A DNA stretch of 64,000 bases from Akkermansiaceae bacterium (lineage in GTDB: Bacteria > Verrucomicrobiota > Verrucomicrobiia > Verrucomicrobiales > Akkermansiaceae): NCBI GenBank assembly GCA_019634595.1, contig JAHCBC010000001.1:434001-498000 (forward strand), read 5' to 3'. Position numbers and translations under genes: made by a program. Positions 59,001 to 64,000 of the stretch are shown here, piece after piece. Under the pieces are notes generated by a model. That model saw only the letters and a program-made list of their open reading frames with translations. It ran no database searches and was not told the origin of the DNA. The stretch's first letter is position 1. Every line of letters begins with the position of its first letter.

Positions 59001-59710
59001 CGGAAGCGGCGGAGTCCCACCGCACGGGTGGCGCGCGCCTGCTGTGGCTGGCCCATCAGGACCAGGTGAACTACCTCAAGAAAAAGTTCCCGCTGGGCAT
59101 GATGGCAAAGGTGGAAATGCCACGCCTCGGCGTGGGTGGCACCTCGCTGGAGGATCTCATCCTGCTGTGCGCGGAAGGCGCGGCGGGAGGTGCATTCCCC
59201 CGGTCGCCGCAGGACTTCGCGACCATGAAGGAAAAGGCGCGCGGACGTTGGTATGACGCCGCCGCCGTCATCGGCAAATCGATGGATGAGATTTTCGAGA
59301 TCCTGCCGGAGATCCGCACGTGGATCGACAGAAACCGGGGCGACCGCAACTACGGCGAGATCGCGGAGGATCTGGAGGAGGAGCTTTCGTGGATGTTCCG
59401 CGGCCGGTTCGCATGGCGCGCGGGTTTCTCCGGGCTGCGCGACTACCCGCGGCGGCTGAAGGCGATCCGCGCCCGCTTGGGCCGGATTTCCTCACTGCCC
59501 ATCGTGAAGGACCTGGAGAAGATGGACAAGGTCCGGCGGCTGTGGTCGCCGTGGTATGAAGCATGGATGAATGCCCCGGAGCAACCGCGCCTGTGGTCCC
59601 ACGGCTGGACCCTGGAGGAACTGCGCGTGTCCATCTTCGCTCCCGAAATCCCCACCGTGATGAAGGTTTCCGAAAAGCGCGTGGAGGAAGCGTGGGCGAA
59701 GCTCAAGTAA
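56018..59710 (+). CDS. hrpA: ATP-dependent RNA helicase HrpA (DEAH box)
   Basis: This is a 1230-residue DEAH-box helicase. Walker A ETGSGKTT lies at 38-45 and DEAH at 134-137, followed by SATLD and QRKGRCGRVRDG (motif VI). The helicase-associated and OB-fold regions follow, and the long DUF3418 C-terminal half has the typical wording (SLPKDFRRVCQPI, FPLGMMAKVEM). HrpA acts on mRNA and stalled ribosomes. I chose ATG 56018 (preceded by GGAG) over 55940, which would add an unconserved 26 residues. Confidence 0.94.
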   Translation: MSEFTGRWNYPAELPVVEHRDEIIAAVRAHRVVVVVSETGSGKTTQLPKMVAEALGPEGGRVGCTQPRRIAAASVAKRVAEELKVPLGGFVGYQVRFEDKTSRDTRIKFMTDGILLAETQGDRGLKQYGALIIDEAHERSLNIDFLLGYLKQLLDRRKDLKIVISSATLDAGAFAAFFGHGTPVIEAPGRMFPVAEFFLPPKDDEELSQHVARAVDDLTVMEPHGDVLVFLPGEREIRECADVLEGRQYRGTEVLPLFARLGMGDQQRVFQPGNKRRLVLATNVAETSLTIPRIACVVDTGIARVSRWSPGKGVQRLQIEPVSQASARQRKGRCGRVRDGVCMRLYEESELLERPEFTDPEIRRSSLAGVILRMKSLGLPEIDEFPFLDPPAAKAVSEGYRTLREVGALDKERQLTESGWEMARLPVDPRLGRMLIEARKEGCLAEVLPIVAALESNDPKERPAEKSREADAAHARWKDADSDFTGILRMWKDVSAFRDDRGRWRMNALRKFCGPLFLNARRVVEWGNVAGELGDLLEREWKVRIGQIGTDFSGQGSYATIHKTLLSGVPRQFGLWDRENKAYRSAGGGFFAVFPGSGLFGAPKRWEWVMAMELVETSKLYARRVARIDPQWVEDVAPHLCTSRYGEAHWDDSQGAVYGKQTVICGGLPVVAGRRVHYGRVDPKAAHGIFLREGVVGGGLKRKCRFLDRMEELKEELQLIEQKLRRPGGLWSDDAVLQFFEERVPGDINTAAGFHKWREKHEDRLIMSVGDVVAEDLEYLGLDGYPDLVRHDGNEYAVYYHAAAEERDDGVTLGVHVDQLPKLPDWLPAWGVDGDLEERAEILLRSLPKDFRRVCQPIASVAQGFAELWKVAPKDRPLFQAMVEYVKDRTGAFVPAGDFDASRLPPHLVTKIWVCDDDGGELAMGDDVAVLKLQLADRMRVRFEAAANADVERRGISSWDGESLPELVMTPGGPAYPALVDEGKSVGVRAYTDPAEAAESHRTGGARLLWLAHQDQVNYLKKKFPLGMMAKVEMPRLGVGGTSLEDLILLCAEGAAGGAFPRSPQDFATMKEKARGRWYDAAAVIGKSMDEIFEILPEIRTWIDRNRGDRNYGEIAEDLEEELSWMFRGRFAWRAGFSGLRDYPRRLKAIRARLGRISSLPIVKDLEKMDKVRRLWSPWYEAWMNAPEQPRLWSHGWTLEELRVSIFAPEIPTVMKVSEKRVEEAWAKLK

Positions 59711-59747
59711 GGAGGAGAATGTCCGCTACGCTCCCATTCTCCTCCTT
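59709..59747. terminator. Hairpin after hrpA built from a REP-like repeat (copy 3)
   Basis: AAGGAGGAGAATG and CATTCTCCTCCTT form a 13-pair stem starting at the hrpA stop codon, followed by TTGCTCTT. The strand-reversed loop and right arm (59722-59740) match AGAATGGGAGCGAAGCGGA of the 42.1-kb repeat at 18 of 19 bases. It probably ends hrpA and perhaps the convergent minus-strand gene. Confidence 0.7.
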
Positions 59748-59807
59748 GCTCTTCGGCGCTTCCACTCCCCTCAGTCTTTCCTCATCCGGCGGCCTTCGGC
59801 TGATGGA

Positions 59808-60380
59808 TCACCATAATTTCCGGAAACGGTGGAGGCCCATTTTAACATCCAGATTGTGATTCTCGCCGCGGATCACCTGGTATTTCAGCCCTGTGAGGGA
59901 ACAGGTCAATTCGGGCAGATCGTTGGGGATGAAAGTACCGTATTCGCTCCTGTGATCCACGGCCAGAACCGGTCCGTTCCTGTCATTGAGCAGGATGAAT
60001 TCCTCCCACCGGATTTTCCCCCATGTGTAACGCAACCGCACCACGGAAATGGATTCCAGTCCGGCCCATGGCACCTTTTCCCCCCAGCGGTTGGTGATGA
60101 ATCCCTCCCGGAGCGAGAGGATGGTGGCACCCACACGCATGCTCCGGGGAGAGCGGGCGTAGAGCAGGAAGACAAGCGGCGCGGCGATGAGGGTGGATAT
60201 GGCGATGTGAAGGATCCACCGCATGTCCGTCTGATAGGCCACGGCGGCGAAGAACCCGCACGTGAGCAGCAGGCTGATGATGAAATGAACCGCCTGCTTC
60301 CGGAACGCGCTGCGGGTGACGACGATGGAAGCGTCTCCGGACGGGGATCGGGTGATGGTGGCTCTCCTCAGGTTGTGCAT
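59808..60380 (-). CDS. Unknown two-helix membrane protein
   Basis: I do not recognise this 190-residue protein. Two hydrophobic helices (about 31-50, IISLLLTCGFFAAVAYQ, and 54-74, ILHIAISTLIAAPLVFLLY) are followed by a soluble PH-like beta-rich domain: GATILSLREGFITNRWGEKVPWAGLES and RWEEFILLNDRNGPVLAVD. That pattern resembles bacterial PH-domain (YcxB/YdbS-like) membrane proteins, a guess. It lies 25 bases downstream of the broken DUF218 gene, in the same direction as the DUF1501 gene. Confidence 0.7.
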   Translation of the reverse strand: MHNLRRATITRSPSGDASIVVTRSAFRKQAVHFIISLLLTCGFFAAVAYQTDMRWILHIAISTLIAAPLVFLLYARSPRSMRVGATILSLREGFITNRWGEKVPWAGLESISVVRLRYTWGKIRWEEFILLNDRNGPVLAVDHRSEYGTFIPNDLPELTCSLTGLKYQVIRGENHNLDVKMGLHRFRKLW

Positions 60381-60405
60381 GGACGGCGACAGGGTGTGGC
60401 GGGCA

Positions 60406-60830
60406 TCAATCTCCCGTCACCAGATAGTGGTGGAAGAAATACATTTCCCGCAGCAGGAATGGAAGCTGCGTGCGCCATGTGCGGTAGCGCGATGACGGGG
60501 TGGGGGAGGAAAGCGCACGGATCCCGAGGTCTCGCGCCATCTCTCCGAATGGCTGTCACCCTCCGCGCGGGCTCCGGTGAAGATGATTTTCCGTGCCATG
60601 CCCCGGTGCTGGAGATCCACTCCATGGCGTAGTCGTTCCAGGAATACGGGCGAGGGAATGTCCCCATGGACCGCCGCGCCCAGCACGATGATGCAGTCGG
60701 ACGGGCGCGCGTGGTCCCCCGATCCGAACCGGTGGATGGAAATGCCCAGCCCCACCAACCAGACGGTGAACACCACGACCGCTGCCGCTGCGGTTTTCAG
60801 GAACCAACGGAACCGATCCGGTTTCGTCAT
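60406..60830 (-). pseudogene. DUF218 (YdcF/SanA-like) gene with an internal deletion and frameshift
   Basis: The frame from ATG 60830 begins as a DUF218 protein: a membrane helix (about 12-32), DCIIVLGAAVHGDIPSPVFL, ERLRHGVDL and IIFTGARAEGDSHSE. After about residue 95 the wording becomes meaningless. From about 60543, another frame reads EMARDLGIRALSSPTPSSR, then RYRTWRTQLPFLLREMYFF and stops at 60406, which matches the end of the same family. The middle, including the usual VP..I..E..S.TT.EN segment, is missing, and the two parts are out of frame. The gene overlaps the DUF1501 stop by ATGA, so it was once co-translated. A sequencing error cannot explain the missing segment. Confidence 0.75.
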
Positions 60831-62272
60831 GCCAGGATCCCACCCACCACCTTTGCCGGTTCCACGCCGGTCAGCCGCTGGTCCAGTCCCTGGAACTTGA
60901 AGGCCAGCCGCTCGTGGTTGAGTCCGAGCTGGTGCAGGATGGTCGCGTGAAGGTCGCGGATATGCACCGGATCCTTCACGATGTTATAGCTCATGTCATC
61001 CGTCTCACCATAGGTCGTCCCTGCCTTGATGCCGCCGCCCGCCATCCACAGCGAGAAGCAGCGCGGGTGGTGGTCACGGCCATAGTTCGTCTCGCTGAGA
61101 CCGCCCTGGCAATAGACGGTGCGGCCGAACTCCCCGCCGAAGATGACGAGGGTGTCTTCCAGCATCCCACGCTGCTTGAGATCCTGGATCAGGCCATAGG
61201 CTCCCTGGTCCACGTCTTTGCACTGGGACGCCAGGTCGCGTGGCAGGTTCCCGTGCTGGTCCCATCCGCGGTGGAAGATCTGGACGAAGCGCACGCCGCG
61301 CTCCAGGAGCCGCCGTGCCATGAGGGCGGAGTTGGCGAAGGTGCCGCGCGTCTTGCTGTCCTCCCCGTAAAGCTGGTGCGTCGCCTCCGTTTCCCCGGAC
61401 AGGTCGGCCAGTTCCGGCACGGAGGCCTGCATGCGGAAGGCCATCTCATACTGCTGGATGCGGGTCTGGATCTCGGGATCGTTGATCGCCCCGAAGGATT
61501 TCCGGTTCAGCGCGTTGATGCCATCCAGCATGGTGCGCCGTGTCTCCCGGGAAATGCCGGGCGCATCCTTCAGATACAACACGGGGTCACCGGCAGCCCG
61601 CAGAGCCACACCCGCATGCTTGCCCGGAAGAAAGCCGGATCCCCAGAGCCGGGCGGAGATCGCCTGCACATTGGAGTAGGGTGAGCTGTGCTTCGCATGC
61701 AGCACCACGAAGTCCGGCAGATCCTTGTTCATGGAACCCAGTCCGTAGGAAAGCCATGAACCGATGGATGCCTTCCCGTTCTGCATGGAGCCTGTGCAGA
61801 CGAGCTGGTTCGCGGGTTCGTGGTTGATGGCGTCCGTGTGCATCGACCTGATGACACAGATGTCGTCCGCCATTTTCGCGTGCCACGGCAGCAGCTCGCT
61901 CATCCACGTGCCGGACTGGCCGTGTTGCGCGAACTTGAAGATGGATGGCGCCAGCGGGAACGCCGCCTGCCCGGAGGTCATGCCGGTGAGCCGCTCGCCC
62001 TGTTTCGCCAGATAGTCCTTCAGGTCCTCCTTGAACCGCTTCCGCAACTCCGGCTTGTAATCGAACAGGTCGATCTGTGACGGCGCGCCGATCAGTGAAA
62101 TGTAGATCGCCCGCTTCGCCTTGGCGGCGGAGTGGGGGAGTCCGGTGTCCGCGGTGGAACCCAGCCCGGTTTTCGCCAGCAACGATGAAACAGCAGCGAC
62201 TCCCAGGCCGGTCCCGGAGCGCCGGAAGAATTGGCGTCTGGTCAGTGCGAGGTTCTGGAAATCCGGGAACAT
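60827..62272 (-). CDS. DUF1501 Tat-exported protein
   Basis: The 481-residue protein starts [20 protein letters not shown], a twin-arginine signal with RR at 12-13. The body is DUF1501, a sulfatase-like alkaline-phosphatase-superfamily fold found almost only in PVC bacteria ([65 protein letters not shown]). Such proteins usually sit next to a DUF1549/DUF1553 cytochrome partner; none is adjacent here. The frame is open to 62332, but family members begin near the Tat motif. Function unknown. Confidence 0.88.
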   Translation of the reverse strand: MFPDFQNLALTRRQFFRRSGTGLGVAAVSSLLAKTGLGSTADTGLPHSAAKAKRAIYISLIGAPSQIDLFDYKPELRKRFKEDLKDYLAKQGERLTGMTSGQAAFPLAPSIFKFAQHGQSGTWMSELLPWHAKMADDICVIRSMHTDAINHEPANQLVCTGSMQNGKASIGSWLSYGLGSMNKDLPDFVVLHAKHSSPYSNVQAISARLWGSGFLPGKHAGVALRAAGDPVLYLKDAPGISRETRRTMLDGINALNRKSFGAINDPEIQTRIQQYEMAFRMQASVPELADLSGETEATHQLYGEDSKTRGTFANSALMARRLLERGVRFVQIFHRGWDQHGNLPRDLASQCKDVDQGAYGLIQDLKQRGMLEDTLVIFGGEFGRTVYCQGGLSETNYGRDHHPRCFSLWMAGGGIKAGTTYGETDDMSYNIVKDPVHIRDLHATILHQLGLNHERLAFKFQGLDQRLTGVEPAKVVGGILA

Positions 62273-62541
62273 GGGTTTTTGGGTTTCTGGAGTTACCATA
62301 CGCTGGGGGATGGAGATCTTCTTTCCCAGCAAATCTTGTTGCCGGTTCCGCAGGGCGTGTGAGGAGAATGCAGTCGGTCGTCAGATTCGTGGAGTAGGCT
62401 GCCGGGTTCATGGTAGTCGGCCATATTGGGGTTGCCCGGCCGGATTTGATGTGCCGAATCTCAGGGGCTTTCAAAAAGGTTTCCCTGAAAAATTCCATGG
62501 TATCCTCTGCACCATCATCCCCGGTCCGCGTGCGGTACTGC

Positions 62542-62874
62542 ATGCGCAGCATCTTTTCCCCGCTCTTGCTGACGGGGTGTTTGGCCCAGTTGTCCGGCTC
62601 CGTTCCGGCGGCGGGTGTCATCCTTCTGGCGGGTGTCGTGCTGACGGTCCTCATCATCGTGAGGCCTTACATGGAGGTTACGGATGGCGACGCCAGGCTC
62701 GTGGGATTATTGACGGGGAGGAGGATGCCGGTGGAGGATCTCGGTGATATTCTTTCGTCCAAAACCCTGCGCTGGTTCGTGAGGAAGTCGGACATGGAGC
62801 GGGTGCGGTGCTTCCATGCGGGGATGGCGTCGAAGCAGGCGGCTCCCATGGATGGTGGAACTCTCAGGGCTTGA
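62542..62874 (+). CDS. Unknown small membrane protein
   Basis: I do not recognise this 110-residue protein. Two hydrophobic stretches (about 4-14 and 21-41, AAGVILLAGVVLTVLIIVRP) are followed by a soluble part with VTDGDARLVGLLTGRRMPVEDLGDILSSK and a basic end. The frame is open from 62410, and the first ATG with a plausible membrane start is 62542. It ends 17 bases before the next unknown gene, suggesting a pair. Support is moderate, because the opposite strand is also partly open. Confidence 0.5.
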   Translation: MRSIFSPLLLTGCLAQLSGSVPAAGVILLAGVVLTVLIIVRPYMEVTDGDARLVGLLTGRRMPVEDLGDILSSKTLRWFVRKSDMERVRCFHAGMASKQAAPMDGGTLRA

Positions 62875-62891
62875 ACCGGGCGGACGGGGGC

Positions 62892-63305
62892 ATGCGGGAT
62901 GGAACCATGCTGAGCGGGGAGTTTGTCCTCTGTCATCCGTGCGGACTGCGGATCGCGCGGGGGATGGATGAGAGGCAGGCTGTATTGCTGTGTGGCTCTG
63001 ATCCGGAGGAAATGGGAAACGGCTTTGTCTGGCGGCATCTCCCACAGGTGCCTGTTGACGGAGGTATGTTGGCGGCGGGGTTGTGCTTCTATCAGGGGGA
63101 TCTGGTGACGGTGACCTTGCGGGTCGGCGACGCGGGGGGCTGGGACCGTTGGACGGAGGCGGAGGAGCGGGAGTGCGTCCGGCGCACCGGCAAGTGGCTG
63201 CGTGGCCTCGGCTACAAGCCGGGGAACTACCGCTGGTGCGAGATCCGTCTGGGCTATGATGCCCGGAGCGGCTCCGGAGGCGCGGTGGTCCGCTTCCACC
63301 AATGA
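62892..63305 (+). CDS. Unknown soluble protein
   Basis: This is an unrecognised 137-residue protein with no signal or membrane helix. A GGGG-rich stretch precedes ATG 62892, better placed than the more upstream ATG 62808. The C-terminal half is basic with aromatic residues (GGWDRWTEAEERECVRRTGKW). It may form an operon with the preceding small membrane protein. The reverse strand is also open here, so confidence is moderate. Confidence 0.5.
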   Translation: MRDGTMLSGEFVLCHPCGLRIARGMDERQAVLLCGSDPEEMGNGFVWRHLPQVPVDGGMLAAGLCFYQGDLVTVTLRVGDAGGWDRWTEAEERECVRRTGKWLRGLGYKPGNYRWCEIRLGYDARSGSGGAVVRFHQ

Positions 63306-63321
63306 GGGCGGATGGAACCGC

Positions 63322-64000
63322 TCAGAGGGGCAGGGATGGATCCAGGCCGTTCGCGGAAAGCCACTCCGCATTGTAGAGCTTCGACTGATACTTCGCGCCG
63401 CTGTCGCAGAGGATGGTGACGATGGTTTTTCCCGGGCCATGCTCCTTGGCGTACCGCACCGCTCCCGCGATGTTGATGCCGCTGGAGAGGCCCAGGAAAA
63501 GACCCTCCTCGCGGAGCAGGGAATGGATGATGGAAATCGCGGACTGGTCCCCGATGCGATAGGATTTGTCCACCACGATGTCCTCGATGTTCTTCGTCAC
63601 GCGGCCCTGGCCGATGCCTTCCGCGAAGGAGTCCCCGTCGTCGGTATCCAGGTTTCCGTTGGTGAACCACGACCACATCGCGGCTCCATAAGGATCCGCG
63701 CAGACGATCTGAACCCCGGGATTCCGGCTTTTCAGGTAGAGGGAAGTGCCGGCCAGTGTGCCGCCGGTGCCGACTGCGGAGACAAAGGCATCGATCCTGC
63801 CGCCGGTCTGCTCCCAGATCTCCGGGCCGGTGGTTTTGAAATGCGCCTCACGGTTCGCGGTGTTGTCGAACTGGTTCGCCCAGAACCAGCCGTTCTCTTC
63901 CGCCAGGCGGCGTGCGATATGGTTGTAGTTGCCGGGGTCCGAGTAGGGTTTGGCCGGGACGGTGAGAACCTCCGCGCCCAGCGCGCGGAGGAGCTGGATC
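63322..64000 (-). CDS. Cysteine synthase (O-acetylserine sulfhydrylase-like), N-terminus off the right edge
   Basis: The minus strand reads without a stop from the window edge to a stop at 63322, giving about 225 residues of a PLP-dependent beta-family enzyme. The phosphate-binding GTGGTLAG, the WFWANQFDNTANREAH segment and the closing GLFLGLSSGINIAGAVRYA and LCDSGAKYQSKLYN are typical of cysteine synthase A. The catalytic lysine lies in the missing N-terminal part. It makes cysteine from O-acetylserine and sulfide. It is convergent with the preceding small gene, with a 16-base gap. Confidence 0.92.
   Translation of the reverse strand, partial: IQLLRALGAEVLTVPAKPYSDPGNYNHIARRLAEENGWFWANQFDNTANREAHFKTTGPEIWEQTGGRIDAFVSAVGTGGTLAGTSLYLKSRNPGVQIVCADPYGAAMWSWFTNGNLDTDDGDSFAEGIGQGRVTKNIEDIVVDKSYRIGDQSAISIIHSLLREEGLFLGLSSGINIAGAVRYAKEHGPGKTIVTILCDSGAKYQSKLYNAEWLSANGLDPSLPL

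Overview
The window is about 64 kb of GC-rich DNA that reads as a chromosomal segment of a Verrucomicrobiota bacterium, most likely a Luteolibacter-like member of the Verrucomicrobiaceae (inference). The signs are two PEP-CTERM proteins, a sigma factor of the Rhodopirellula/Verrucomicrobium subfamily paired with a FecR protein, two giant PVC-type cytochrome c proteins with beta-propeller and HEAT repeats, a DUF1501 Tat protein, an M60 peptidase and several multidomain secreted carbohydrate-active proteins. I see no integrase, transposase, phage module or CRISPR array. No stretch longer than about 300 bases lacks a gene. Shine-Dalgarno sites are weak or absent before many genes, so several starts rest on signal peptides or overlaps with the upstream gene.

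Layout. Bases 1-3785: an SDR dehydrogenase cut by the left edge, an M20 deacylase, a YegP-like protein, tRNA-Val(CAC) with a good terminator, and a Tat-exported alpha/beta hydrolase. Bases 3962-22088: a long same-strand block of sigma factor, FecR, PEP-CTERM protein, ThuA/cytochrome fusion, glycosidase-like protein, three tandem FAD oxidoreductases and a TPR-thioredoxin protein. I read this as an extracytoplasmic glycan-oxidation locus and it is the best candidate here for a new system. Bases 22238-42073: a long minus-strand run with M60 peptidase, MgtE, a secreted glycosidase, LigA, an aberrant L,D-transpeptidase, class I fumarase, an osmoregulated periplasmic glucan operon (opgG, an unknown gene, opgH), a methyltransferase and a 1207-residue DUF1080/SGNH/propeller/HEAT/cytochrome fusion.

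Bases 42328-49472: small plus-strand genes (ABM monooxygenase, DUF3293, 3-hydroxyisobutyrate dehydrogenase-like, alpha/beta hydrolase) and a complete five-gene branched-chain amino-acid ABC transporter. Bases 49505-64000: a PEP-CTERM protein, a UvrD/PcrA helicase, a large secreted protein, the DEAH helicase HrpA, a minus-strand DUF1501 cluster whose DUF218 gene is broken by an internal deletion, two small unknown genes, and a cysteine synthase cut by the right edge.

Intergenic space holds palindromic repeats: a 21-base perfect inverted repeat at 22.2 kb and a REP-like family (38.3, 42.1 and 59.7 kb) that shows a compensatory stem change. The two cytochrome fusions both pair carbohydrate-related modules (ThuA; DUF1080, a 3-keto-disaccharide hydrolase family) with an electron-accepting heme domain. 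With the FAD oxidoreductases this suggests periplasmic or surface sugar oxidation through 3-keto intermediates (inference).
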